Translations under genes and position numbers: made by a program | The notes under the pieces: model-generated | Told to the model about the DNA's origin: nothing | What the model saw: only the letters and a program-made list of their open reading frames with translations | The model's database searches: none | Assembly: GCF_023221595.1 (NCBI RefSeq) | Contig: NZ_CP096568.1 | Location: 224,400-288,399, forward strand | DNA from: Rhodococcus qingshengii JCM 15477 | Lineage (GTDB): Bacteria > Actinomycetota > Actinomycetes > Mycobacteriales > Mycobacteriaceae | Reading direction: 5' to 3' | Length of the DNA stretch: 64,000 bases | Shown here: piece after piece, positions 26,849-35,553 of the stretch | How positions within the stretch are numbered: the first letter of the stretch is position 1 | How the letters are laid out: every line of letters begins with the position of its first letter

Positions 26849-27656
26849 GGTGCAAAACCCCCAATTACTGGTCCAAGAATGGACGGAACGAATACCCGAC
26901 AGAGAGAAACAATCGGACAACAAAACCCAGTATGCATGAAGACACCGGAAAGGGGGCCACAGAAACCGCACATCGGATTAACTGCGGTAGAAGCTTCAAT
27001 CTGGTCCAGCTTCCGCTTTCAATCTGGTCCAGCTTCCGCTTTCAATCTGGTCCAGCTTCCGCTACTGACCTGCAACAACATGGCGAAAAACCGACCATGT
27101 AGTCAAAAGCGAGAAAGACCAACAGGTCCGAAATAAATCCAGAAACCGACAGTCCGGAAGAACTTCAACGAATACCGAAAATTCTATCCGCACCCATTCC
27201 ATACGATCACACAAGGCGCCTGCACGACACCGCAGTTCGAACGAAACCAGCCATTTCTCGCTACCGAAAATTATAAGAGACCCGATTCCCTGAAAAGCTC
27301 CGACCAGGAAACGCGCAAAGTTATCCCCAGCGAAACACGGCTATCCACAGATCACGTTGCGGACCACACCACAACCAGATTCACTACTCCCACCAACCCC
27401 AACCGACACGACGAGACACGCGCGACCGCGCGCACACCGTCCTTGCCGCCCCCACAACACCTGCATCACATGTCCCCGCCCAGCGTCGAAGTTCTTCCGC
27501 ACAGGGACGGAACGATCGTCATCCAGCGCGATCCACGCATCCCGATGCACGCTGAGACATTCGGAGCATTCGGGCAGCAAGCCCATTCACCTCAGGAGCA
27601 ACCCATCACAAACACTCACACAGTTGCATCCCACCGACACCAAGTCCCGCACAACA
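26849..27656. other. AT-richer intergenic region with a tandem repeat
   Basis: About 800 bases with no supported gene. It contains three identical 23-base repeats (26995-27063), listed separately, followed by relatively AT-rich DNA (27080-27350). It could hold promoters or a replication or partition site. Confidence 0.4.
26995..27063. repeat. Three perfect tandem 23-bp repeats
   Basis: The unit begins TTCAATCTGGTCC and ends AGCTTCCGCT. Copies lie at 26995-27017, 27018-27040 and 27041-27063 without any mismatch. The arrangement and the AT-rich flank resemble iterons or a variable repeat tract. No gene overlaps it. Confidence 0.9.
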
Positions 27657-28559
27657 CTATCCACCCCACCTACCGGCATCCGGGTCCCAAAACCCGAGGA
27701 CAACCTGATTCGACAAAATCGGATCAAGACAGCGCCCTGCAACCACCAACGCCGAATCCAGAGTCAACACCCCACCAGGCAACCCTGAGACCGTCCGAGC
27801 GATCGCTTCGTAACCGGCAGACCACCCCACCGAAGGCACCGACATAGCGGCCGGCAGCACCAATCCACGACGTTCAGACTCCTGAGATAGACCACGCGCC
27901 AACACATCCGCCGGGAAACGCCACGCAGAAATGATCAGTACCAGATCCACCAGATCGTGATACCGCGTCGACGGACCTCCATCCCGCCCGTACCGCCCAT
28001 ACATTGCACACACCTTGTCGGCGATCTGCGCCGGCAACGGATACAACGCGAACTCCGGCATCGCAGCCAAACCCTCCATGACCACAATCGGTCTCGGGGA
28101 CTGGTAATCGACGTCACCGACCGCAACAAGCTCAGTGGAAAGGTCTATCGGAAAACTGAAGAGGTACAGCGCGTCGTAATAGACCTCAACCTTCAGTTTC
28201 GCGCCATCGACGCCACCAGTCATCGCGACAGGCTCATCGCGTATCACGAAGCTAAGTGGATCAAGTTCACTCAGATCTGCCGCCTCCCGCAGATCTTCGA
28301 CTGCCTCCTTCAGGCCCGCTGCAGTATGCAGAAGGTCGATATCCTGGCTGTACCGTGCATCTGGGAGCCGCACCAACAACGACGCCCCACCTTTGAGCAA
28401 CCAACGCCCCTCCGGCTGCGAGAAGATCCGCGCCAGGAACCGCTGGAGATAGAACTCCCGCCGCAGATGCTCGAACGGGCGACCTCGAATTTGGGACTCC
28501 TTCTTCAGCCGGTCCGTCAGCGACCGCTTGAACGCCGCAGCTCCTCGACTTCGCGTCAC
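27657..28559 (-). CDS. AbiEii-type nucleotidyltransferase toxin
   Basis: 300 residues from a GTG at 28559 that overlaps the upstream AbiEi-like stop (GTGA); the longer frame upstream is unlikely. The nucleotidyltransferase motif is intact: LLKGGASLLV (about 55-63) and YSQDIDLL (Asp73, Asp75). Members of this family (MenT/AbiEii) transfer nucleotides to tRNA or other targets and arrest growth, giving phage resistance by abortive infection. The paired upstream gene is the antitoxin. The length is normal. Confidence 0.88.
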   Translation of the reverse strand: MTRSRGAAAFKRSLTDRLKKESQIRGRPFEHLRREFYLQRFLARIFSQPEGRWLLKGGASLLVRLPDARYSQDIDLLHTAAGLKEAVEDLREAADLSELDPLSFVIRDEPVAMTGGVDGAKLKVEVYYDALYLFSFPIDLSTELVAVGDVDYQSPRPIVVMEGLAAMPEFALYPLPAQIADKVCAMYGRYGRDGGPSTRYHDLVDLVLIISAWRFPADVLARGLSQESERRGLVLPAAMSVPSVGWSAGYEAIARTVSGLPGGVLTLDSALVVAGRCLDPILSNQVVLGFWDPDAGRWGG

Positions 28560-29599
28560 TGCGCGCGCCGCTGGCTGTCGGCGATCTTCCGAGCAGCCTC
28601 CACCACCGGCAGATCCACAGCAGCTGCCGCATCCCGAAGACTCTGCATCGCCGGAGAATTCATCAGAGCCGCCGCATCCCAAATACTTTGCATCGCCTCA
28701 GAATTGACCAGCGCAGCATCCCGAAAGCTCTGCATGACAGGAGAATGGATCCACCCCTCCGCATCCCGAACACTGTGCATCGCCGGAGAATTGACCAGCG
28801 CCAGCGAATCCCGAAAACTTTGCAGCGCCGGAGAATTCATCAGAGCCACCGTATCTCGAAGGCTTTGCAGCGCCGGAAGATCCACGAACGCGGAGTTCGG
28901 GAGATCAAGCACTCCTTGACCAGCCAGACGCTGGCCCAGCGCACGTGTGGACTGAGGAATCCCAGCTTCCTCCAGGAAGCGACTCAGAAGAGCTTCGCCA
29001 TCGCCCAGACGAACCCCGTACATATGCGCAAACGGCCGCAGCGCCTCACTCACACTCTCCGAATCCACACGATTAGCGACAACAGCATCACGAACGATCC
29101 CCGCCAGATGCCCACCATCCAGATGCCCAGAAGCGAGATCGACGATCGTCATCAGCACCGTCGTAACCGGCAGCCCATCCTCGAGTGTCCACTCATCCCT
29201 CTCATAGGACGCAACGCGGTACCGAACATCGGACAGACGAGACTGCCGCCGCTTCGACGTCGCGAACTCCATCACATCCGCATCCACGTCACCAAGCCCG
29301 TGAAGCCACGCAGCAGACCTGTGCGTCACAACAGCCGGAGACCCCTCGCGTAGCCTCTCACCAGCAGTCACACCGGGCTCGATCATCATCCACGCAGCCC
29401 GCAGCCGCTCGGACGGAACACTCGGCGCCCCACCGACCCGATAGACACCATGGCGGATCCGCTCCACCATTCCAGCCTTAGCCATGCGAGCAATCTGCTG
29501 CGCGGAGAAACCCAGGCCCTTTGCTTGCGCCATGGTGAACAGACCCCACTGCTCCGACGACAGGTCAGCAAGGTCGAGGATCCGGGAATCGCTGGACAT
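28556..29599 (-). CDS. AbiEi-type antitoxin/repressor with C-terminal 15-residue repeats
   Basis: 347 residues from the ATG at 29599. The N-terminal winged helix (GLFTMAQAKGLGFSAQQIARM, then RIRHGVYRVGG) and the following domain (AVVTHRSAAWLHGLGD) are those of AbiEi antitoxins, which repress their own promoter. Unusually, the last 100 residues consist of about seven imperfect 15-residue repeats of the type NSPAMQSxRDAAALM. The repeats replace or extend the usual C-terminal antitoxin domain. It overlaps AbiEii by 4 bases. Confidence 0.85.
   Translation of the reverse strand: MSSDSRILDLADLSSEQWGLFTMAQAKGLGFSAQQIARMAKAGMVERIRHGVYRVGGAPSVPSERLRAAWMMIEPGVTAGERLREGSPAVVTHRSAAWLHGLGDVDADVMEFATSKRRQSRLSDVRYRVASYERDEWTLEDGLPVTTVLMTIVDLASGHLDGGHLAGIVRDAVVANRVDSESVSEALRPFAHMYGVRLGDGEALLSRFLEEAGIPQSTRALGQRLAGQGVLDLPNSAFVDLPALQSLRDTVALMNSPALQSFRDSLALVNSPAMHSVRDAEGWIHSPVMQSFRDAALVNSEAMQSIWDAAALMNSPAMQSLRDAAAAVDLPVVEAARKIADSQRRAQ
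28577..28888. repeat. About seven imperfect 45-bp repeats in the AbiEi gene
   Basis: In-frame units encode variants such as NSPALQSFRDSLALV, NSPAMHSVRDAEGWI and NSEAMQSIWDAAALM; one unit is a codon shorter. Repeat copies differ enough to be old rather than a recent slippage. Confidence 0.8.
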
Positions 29600-29840
29600 A
29601 CGCACCACTATATCAGCGTAAATTTCTATTGATCTGCAAAAGTTACTTCTTGGAGTGTAATTTTTGCAGCACACTACGGAGAACTGTCACATCACCAGAA
29701 CCGTACCGAACCACTCACCCAACCCTCGCCCTGGCGAGTCACCGCCACACGACACGCCCGACCGCGTGCAATCCGTCCTTGCCGCCCCCACAACATCCGC
29801 ATTAACTACCCCACACCCCCACACCGGAAGGCACACAACC

Positions 29841-30179
29841 ATGACACGACGAATCGAACACACCGCCGTCCTCAACCCCGACGACCTCGAAGCCCTACAC
29901 ACCATCTACACCAACAAAGGCAACGCCGACCCCATCGTCAACGCCTACCGATAAACACTCCGTGCAACCACACCAACCTGGCTCCCCGCCATCACAACAG
30001 CACTCACCCGCAGTCGCCTCAAAGAACTCATTACCTCGATCACCACCCGCCGCAACCTCATCACCACACTCGACGACAGCGACACCAAAACAACAGCACT
30101 CACCGAACACGACGCACTACACGAAATGCTCACCACCATGCTCACCCACCTCGACCGAACCACCACCCAGCCGAAATGA
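29841..30179 (+). pseudogene. Small gene interrupted by one in-frame stop
   Basis: The ATG at 29841 follows GGAAGG by 10 nt. The frame reads MTRRIEHTAVLNPDDLEALH and stops at TAA (29952-29954). The same frame then stays open for 74 more codons (TWLPAITTALTRSRLKELI ... DALHEMLTTMLTHLDRT) to TGA at 30177-30179. Codon use is the same on both sides. No start codon follows the TAA closely. It looks like a 112-residue helical protein inactivated by a nonsense change. No family is recognised. Confidence 0.6.
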
Positions 30180-30337
30180 CCCCCTACTCCCCATCCACCT
30201 CACGCGCAATCCGCCGCAAAATACTCACGCGAATAACCAGTCCGCCTCACCAAATCCGACTGCCGCACACCACTATCCAACGCAGCACGAATCGCCACAT
30301 ACAAAGCAGAACGCCGGCACCGGCAGCACTGAGCCAT

Positions 30338-30526
30338 TCATTTACCGGCTGCGCGAGCCAGCCTGCGGATTGTTTCGCGCGTGTAGCCAGTTCGGCGGAC
30401 GATCTCGGCCTGAATTACGCCCTCGTTCAAGGCATTAAGGATCGCGGCGTGCAATTCGACCCGCGCTTCTTCCGCCCGTGCCATCGCGGAATCGAAGTCG
30501 GAGACAGCGCGATCTAAACGATCCAT
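30338..30526 (-). CDS. Small helix-turn-helix regulator
   Basis: 62 residues from the ATG at 30526. The N-terminal half is a charged helix (DRLDRAVSDFDSAMARAEEARVEL). The C-terminal half is a helix-turn-helix (VIQAEIVRRTGYTRETIRRLA). No ribosome-binding site is visible, and the TATAGT hexamer lies only about 20 bases upstream, so the message may be leaderless or nearly so. A palindrome over the promoter suggests self-regulation. It resembles small plasmid/phage HTH proteins. Confidence 0.65.
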   Translation of the reverse strand: MDRLDRAVSDFDSAMARAEEARVELHAAILNALNEGVIQAEIVRRTGYTRETIRRLARAAGK

Positions 30527-30532
30527 GTCGCA

Positions 30533-30567
30533 ATAGTAGCCGACTATAGACACTCGGTTGGCCAACC
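30533..30567 (-). promoter_or_regulatory. Promoter with palindromic operator for the small HTH gene
   Basis: On the minus strand TATAGT is a plausible -10. The perfect 12-base palindrome GGTTGGCCAACC (30556-30567) covers the expected -35 position. It is likely the operator of the HTH protein encoded at 30338-30526. Confidence 0.5.
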
Positions 30568-30682
30568 AAGGTTGCTTGCAACCCTACTACTAAGCCACAC
30601 CGCTAGGCCACATTAGTTGCCATGCCACGTCGATAGGCGTACCCTCGAAACTCAATTCCCCACACAGACAAGGCCAACAACG

Positions 30683-31354
30683 ATGTCGCTCACCTCACCC
30701 AGCCTGATCCATGTTGGTCAACACGGAACATCTGCCAGCGGATTCGTCACAATCGCATGGCTGGAAGCTACTCCCGACGACTGGCCCCATGTCGCACAAG
30801 ACTGGGACGCAACTCGCGCACACGTCACCCACCGCCATCGAATTCCGGTCGACACCGAAATCCTTCGATCTGTGCAACCTGAAAGCTCAGTCGTGAAACA
30901 CCGCCGCCAACGCGCACTCTCAAACGCACTCCACACCATCAGCAACCAGAACATCCGCATCGGCAGCGTCTACACCCGAACCACCCCCGAAAGCCACAGA
31001 ACCGAGCAAGACGCACTCCACACCGCACTCCTCCGACAAATCAACACCCGCCTCGAAGGCGACAGCGCGTTCGGGATCCTTTTCACCACAACAGAACTGC
31101 CTCCACCACCAAAATTCGACCTGCACCGAATCATCGAAACCGCCACGCCCCCAGAAATCTCCGCCGGCACTCAAATGGCCAACATCATCGCCTGGGCAGC
31201 GCACCAACACCTCACCCATCACGATGAACCGAACTTTTGCTGGGACCTCTACCACGACCTCCGGCATCTCGACATCTACGGCGAACCGCTGGCGATCGAG
31301 ACCGAAACAGATTGGGTGGAACCGGATTTGGCCATCTCCAACTGCACGAGATAA
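30683..31354 (+). CDS. Hypothetical protein, weakly DUF3800-like
   Basis: 223 residues from the ATG at 30683 (AAGG about 9 nt before). An in-frame ATG at 30617 is less likely. The C-terminal part, SAGTQMANIIAWAAHQHL, recalls the Gln/Ala-Asp region of DUF3800 RNase H-like proteins, but the usual N-terminal DESG is absent, so the assignment is weak. It stands directly before the zinc-ribbon repeat gene (57-base gap) on the same strand and may be co-expressed. Confidence 0.5.
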   Translation: MSLTSPSLIHVGQHGTSASGFVTIAWLEATPDDWPHVAQDWDATRAHVTHRHRIPVDTEILRSVQPESSVVKHRRQRALSNALHTISNQNIRIGSVYTRTTPESHRTEQDALHTALLRQINTRLEGDSAFGILFTTTELPPPPKFDLHRIIETATPPEISAGTQMANIIAWAAHQHLTHHDEPNFCWDLYHDLRHLDIYGEPLAIETETDWVEPDLAISNCTR

Positions 31355-31411
31355 GCAGCACCTGCCCTGACTAAGCCAAATTCTGTCGTACCTCTACGCA
31401 AGGATCCGCAC

Positions 31412-33709
31412 ATGACAGTTCGCGTAGTTCCCGGAGAAACCGATCTCGCCACACTCCGACCGGAGATCGCCGCGCAATGGGATACCGAACGCAATGAGCG
31501 CCGCGCCTCAGAGTTCAGTGTGCACAGTCAGTTTCGAGCGTGGTGGTTATGCGCGCGAAACCATTCTTTCCAAAGCAAAGTCGCGGCGCGAACTGACAAG
31601 GAAGGAACCTGGTGTCCATTCTGCGGGCGATCACGGGCGATACCCGGTGAAACAGATCTAGCGACGAAATATCCGAACATTGCGGATCAGTGGCATCCCA
31701 ACAAGAACTCGAACGAACCGTCTGAAGTCTCGGCCTTCTCAGCGAAGAAGGCGTGGTGGATGTGCACGAAGGGACACGAGTGGGAAGCGACCATTTCAAA
31801 CCGCACGTCCGGAGGGACAGGGTGCCCGTTCTGCAGCGGACGCCGACTCATCCCCGGTGTCAATGACCTCGCGACAGCCAGCCCTGAACTCGTTGCGCAA
31901 TGGGATTCCAGCCGCAATTCACTAGGGCCCGAAGAGGTCACGCGCAGCAGCCACAAGAAGGTGTGGTGGCTATGCGAGCTATCACATTCATGGGAAGCGG
32001 CTGTCTCCAGCAGATCAGGAGGGACTGGGTGCCCTGTATGCACCAACAAAGTAGTTCAGGTAGGGATCAACGACCTCGCTTCTCAAGACCCGCTCCTCGC
32101 AGCCCAGTGGCACCCAACCCTCAACGACACCGCCCCCACCAAGGTAGGAACAGGTAGCAACAAGGCCGCCTGGTGGCTGTGCAAACTCGGACACGAGTGG
32201 AAGGCAACGGTTGAGCGACGCAGCAGGGGATCCAAATGCCCCGTTTGTGGCGGATGGCAAGTGCTCGCCGGCTTCAACGACCTAGCCGCACGAAGCCCGC
32301 TGATCGCGTCCCAATGGCACCCTACGAAAAACACCACGACCCCCTCACAAGTCGGCAACGGAACCCCCCAGCAAGCCTGGTGGCAGTGCGAAATCGGACA
32401 CGAATGGCGCGCGGCCGTCAACAGCAGAACGAAGAAGGGCACGGGCTGCCCATTCTGCGCAGGGAAAGCCGTACTCCCTAGATTCAACGACCTACAAACA
32501 ACACGTCCCGACCTCGCCCGAGAATGGCATTCCACCCGAAACCCACTCACCCCAACCGACTTCACATCCGGCAGCGGCAAAAAGGTTTGGTGGGCCTGCA
32601 GTTCCGGCCATGAATGGCAATCAACAATTATCAATCGCAGCGGCGGCGGCTATGGATGCCCCGTCTGTACTAACCGAACAGTGCTCACAGGATACAACGA
32701 CCTCGCAACAGTGATGCCACAGCTGGCCAGCCAATGGCATCCGACCCGAAACACCGTGAAACCGACAGAAGTAACGATCGGAAGCAAAAAGAAAATCTGG
32801 TGGCAATGCAACGAAGGCCACGAATGGCAAGCACCCCCGGAGTCACGATCTATCGGTCAAGACTGCCCGTACTGCTCGAATCGTCGAGTACTTCAGGGAT
32901 TCAACGACCTCGCTACCACCCACCCACACCTGATTCCTGAATGGCACCCCGACAACACACGCTCACCAGAATCTGTGACCTTCGGAAGCGACCACGAAGC
33001 ATTATGGTCATGCACTGCCCACCAACATCTGTGGAAAGCAGCTGTTCAGTGGCGTAGCTCGGGGAGCTCATGCCCCATCTGCTCCGGCTACAAAGTTCTT
33101 GCCGGATTCAACGACCTCACAACAACAAGACCGGTCCTCGCGGCGGAATGGCACCCCACCCGAAACACCGCTCCCCCAACGGAATATTCAGCGGGAAGCG
33201 GAACGAAAGCGTGGTGGACATGCGACAAGAACCACGCATGGAAAGCGACAATCTCCAACCGCGCTTACGGAGGAGCTGGATGCCCCCGATGCAACGCAGG
33301 AACCTCCCGACGCGAAAGCGAAGTCTGCACACAAATCGCCGCACTACTTAAGGTCTACGACTACGACGGACCACGTCGCGTGGACGGCTGCCCGATACCG
33401 ATCGACTTTGTCGCACCCGAACTGGGCCTCGTCGTCGAGTACGACGGCTGGTACTGGCACAAAGAAAAGTTCGACAGCGACACGAGAAAATCCCGCCTAC
33501 TCGAAGATATGGGGTGGACCGTTGTGCGAATCCGTGAACGCGGTTCCCGACAGGAAAGACTTCCGCTGCTTGATGTCCCATTCATCGAGTGTGGACCCAA
33601 CGAGCCCGCTCACGTCGTCGCCGAACGGATCTGCGTCCTACTCCGATCCCTCATTCCGACTGCTTTCAAGGAAATCGACCACGCGCACAGCGCGTTGTCC
33701 GACAAGTAA
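31412..33709 (+). CDS. Nine-repeat zinc-ribbon (DUF4379) protein with nuclease-like C-terminus
   Basis: A 765-residue protein. Residues about 10-625 contain nine consecutive units of 65-70 residues, each with (T/N)DLATxxPxLAxQWHPTxN, then WWxCxxGHEWxA and a closing CPxC, i.e. one zinc ribbon per unit (e.g. QWHPTKN, WWQCEIGHEWRA). The C-terminal 130 residues resemble a Vsr/DUF559-like PD-(D/E)xK nuclease: Glu in SRRESEVC, the PIDFVAPELGLVVEYDG strand pair, Lys in HKEK and WTVVRIRERG. The likely role is nucleic-acid recognition by the ribbon array and cleavage by the C-terminus, possibly in defence. ATG 31412 has AAGGA 9 nt upstream; a strong terminator follows. Confidence 0.85.
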   Translation: MTVRVVPGETDLATLRPEIAAQWDTERNERRASEFSVHSQFRAWWLCARNHSFQSKVAARTDKEGTWCPFCGRSRAIPGETDLATKYPNIADQWHPNKNSNEPSEVSAFSAKKAWWMCTKGHEWEATISNRTSGGTGCPFCSGRRLIPGVNDLATASPELVAQWDSSRNSLGPEEVTRSSHKKVWWLCELSHSWEAAVSSRSGGTGCPVCTNKVVQVGINDLASQDPLLAAQWHPTLNDTAPTKVGTGSNKAAWWLCKLGHEWKATVERRSRGSKCPVCGGWQVLAGFNDLAARSPLIASQWHPTKNTTTPSQVGNGTPQQAWWQCEIGHEWRAAVNSRTKKGTGCPFCAGKAVLPRFNDLQTTRPDLAREWHSTRNPLTPTDFTSGSGKKVWWACSSGHEWQSTIINRSGGGYGCPVCTNRTVLTGYNDLATVMPQLASQWHPTRNTVKPTEVTIGSKKKIWWQCNEGHEWQAPPESRSIGQDCPYCSNRRVLQGFNDLATTHPHLIPEWHPDNTRSPESVTFGSDHEALWSCTAHQHLWKAAVQWRSSGSSCPICSGYKVLAGFNDLTTTRPVLAAEWHPTRNTAPPTEYSAGSGTKAWWTCDKNHAWKATISNRAYGGAGCPRCNAGTSRRESEVCTQIAALLKVYDYDGPRRVDGCPIPIDFVAPELGLVVEYDGWYWHKEKFDSDTRKSRLLEDMGWTVVRIRERGSRQERLPLLDVPFIECGPNEPAHVVAERICVLLRSLIPTAFKEIDHAHSALSDK

Positions 33710-33743
33710 TTCCCCTGCGGCAGTCCTTCATCCGCGCAAAAGG

Positions 33744-33785
33744 AAGCTCCCTGAACGAACCCGATCGGGTTCGTTCAGGGAGCTT
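33744..33785. terminator. Perfect 42-bp palindromic bidirectional terminator
   Basis: AAGCTCCCTGAACGAACCCG followed by its exact complement, ending GGGAGCTT. It lies between the stop of the zinc-ribbon gene (33709) and the convergent secreted-protein gene (33821) and can serve both strands. Confidence 0.88.
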
Positions 33786-33820
33786 TCAAGCCTTGCTCGC
33801 GGAGACTCAGTTCGAACCTG

Positions 33821-34756
33821 TCACTTTGTGATCAACACCTGCATTTCTCCAACACGAACCTCAGTGGTAGCGGTCGGAGTGATCGGAATAGTTCCGCCGA
33901 AGCTCGCCGTAGGGGTAATCGCCGACCACGACACCACCCAAATCGAGCTGACCGACGGACGGAAAACCCCACCGGGCTGGCCCTGAGAAGACTTGCCTAA
34001 GAAGTGATTACAGGTCGGACTCGGCAGATCCATCGCCACATCGGTATACGGAATTGAATTGACCGGGCACACCGGCGGGATAGTCGGTAACCCATCTCCG
34101 TAATTGACTGCAAGTCCTGTGTTCACCGCATTCAGGTTGACTGTAATAACTCCAGTAGTAACCGTACGGTTAATCGGGCCGGTGGTCCGCTCCGAAGGGT
34201 TGTTCACCCATAGCCAGCTATTGAAACCAACCAAACCGACTTTTTCTCCCGTGTTTGTCGGCTCAGGCGTGATTCCGATGTCGATCGGCTCAACCTGCAA
34301 CGCCGAGACCGCAGATGAGACGACGTTCATCACCTCCGCAAGAGACACCGGGGTCGGAGGGAGATCAATTCCTGGTGCAGCAGGCGCTGGGGCGCAGTTG
34401 TTTCGGAGGTTGCTGCAGCTGTTGCGTTGCAGTACGGGAGGGCCGCTATTTGCGGGAGCGGCACCGCCGCCACTCGCTCCTGCTCCACCACCACCGCCTC
34501 CTCCGCCAGCGCCGCCGCCACCCGCTCCGCCACCACCTGTTTGCATCCCGGGGGACGCTCCTGAAACACCTCCACCTGAGGGGACCGAGATGTAGCCAGC
34601 ACCTGCGGTAACCGTGTTACCTCCAACCCCGCCACCGCCCCACGAATCACCTGGAGCCGCATAGGCCGATGACTGAGTTACGAGCATCATGCTCATGCAA
34701 GCAGCGATACTGAACATCGCCGCTGAGGAGCGACGGAAAGCTCTTGATATGCTCAA
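33821..34756 (-). CDS. Secreted Gly-rich protein, last gene of the Tad-like operon
   Basis: 311 residues from a TTG at 34756, chosen because a perfect AGGAGG lies 7 nt upstream. The signal peptide ends QSSAYA near residue 34. A glycine-rich tract (about 40-95) precedes a folded region with two to four cysteines (RNSCSNLRNNCA, PVCPVNS, PTCNHF). The C-terminus is beta-rich (TASFGGTIPITPTATTEV). It closes a long co-directional run of pilus/secretion genes and may be a surface-exposed or exported component. No family is recognised. Confidence 0.65.
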   Translation of the reverse strand: MSISRAFRRSSAAMFSIAACMSMMLVTQSSAYAAPGDSWGGGGVGGNTVTAGAGYISVPSGGGVSGASPGMQTGGGGAGGGGAGGGGGGGGAGASGGGAAPANSGPPVLQRNSCSNLRNNCAPAPAAPGIDLPPTPVSLAEVMNVVSSAVSALQVEPIDIGITPEPTNTGEKVGLVGFNSWLWVNNPSERTTGPINRTVTTGVITVNLNAVNTGLAVNYGDGLPTIPPVCPVNSIPYTDVAMDLPSPTCNHFLGKSSQGQPGGVFRPSVSSIWVVSWSAITPTASFGGTIPITPTATTEVRVGEMQVLITK

Positions 34757-34811
34757 CTGAACACCTCCTAATTCGGCTGAAAGTTCGAGATTCGTAGAGT
34801 GTTTCGTGAAT

Positions 34812-35435
34812 TTACGGCGAGTCACAGGACGTACCTGGCTTCGTTGGTTGACTTGCAATGCGCCAACCACTCGCGTCCGGCCATGCTGCGTTTCTGACGG
34901 TGAACTTCGCGAGTTCCGGAGCGCGATTCGGACTTAACGCGCTCGTCCCATCAGGCAGAGTCGAACTCAATGCCGAGATATCTACGCATGTTCGCATCTC
35001 CACGAAAGCCTCACCAGCAATGGGGTTACCCTCTGCATCCTTTGGTGCTTCCTGTCTCGTCACCGAAGTATCTAGGACTGTGATCGCACCCGAACTCACG
35101 ACACCCTTCGATCGCTGTGTCGTGATATCCCCTTTGATGCCCGCCAACACCGGGTCGACCGCGACTCCATCCAGTCTATTGATATCAACTGCTGGATCAT
35201 TCTGGATGCTTGCGAGAACTGCGTAGAACTCGTTGATCTTCGCTGTCGCGGCTTCTGTTGCCTGTTGTTCTGGTGACTTGAGCGAACCCTCCGGGCCCGT
35301 CAGGACCGGCTGTTGTGTTGACGTGGGAGCGGGATCGTAAGTGTCGCCGTCCGTTCCGCATGCGGCGACAATGGCGGTGGCTGTGACGAGTCCAAACGTC
35401 AAAGCTGCCGTCTTACGGAAGATGTTGTGGGTCAT
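34812..35435 (-). CDS. Lipoprotein of the Tad-like operon
   Basis: A 207-residue protein with a lipobox (TATAIVAAC, Cys at about 26), so it should be anchored in the outer leaflet of the plasma membrane. The rest is a single soluble domain with a second Cys pair (RTCVDIS, GTSCDSP) and a fold of the size of Mce-associated/VirB8-like lipoproteins, though no motif proves that. GGGGGAACC precedes the ATG. It follows the LysM-BTAD gene and precedes the Gly-rich secreted protein in the same transcription direction. Confidence 0.7.
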   Translation of the reverse strand: MTHNIFRKTAALTFGLVTATAIVAACGTDGDTYDPAPTSTQQPVLTGPEGSLKSPEQQATEAATAKINEFYAVLASIQNDPAVDINRLDGVAVDPVLAGIKGDITTQRSKGVVSSGAITVLDTSVTRQEAPKDAEGNPIAGEAFVEMRTCVDISALSSTLPDGTSALSPNRAPELAKFTVRNAAWPDASGWRIASQPTKPGTSCDSP

Positions 35436-35553
35436 GGTTCCCCCTTCGGGGCTTCCGGTTCGGGAGCCCTATCGGTGTTGTTCGGAGCGTATCGGCTGGA
35501 GGTCACACTCTCGCATGTCAAGTTATTGGGCTCCCTGGGTCTGTTGGTTCGCA

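Noticed and set aside
26995-27063. CRISPR array
   Set aside because: The 23-base repeats are directly adjacent with no spacers.
33099-33986. 295-residue plus-strand frame across the end of the zinc-ribbon gene and the terminator
   Set aside because: It runs through the perfect palindrome and both convergent genes; not plausible as coding.
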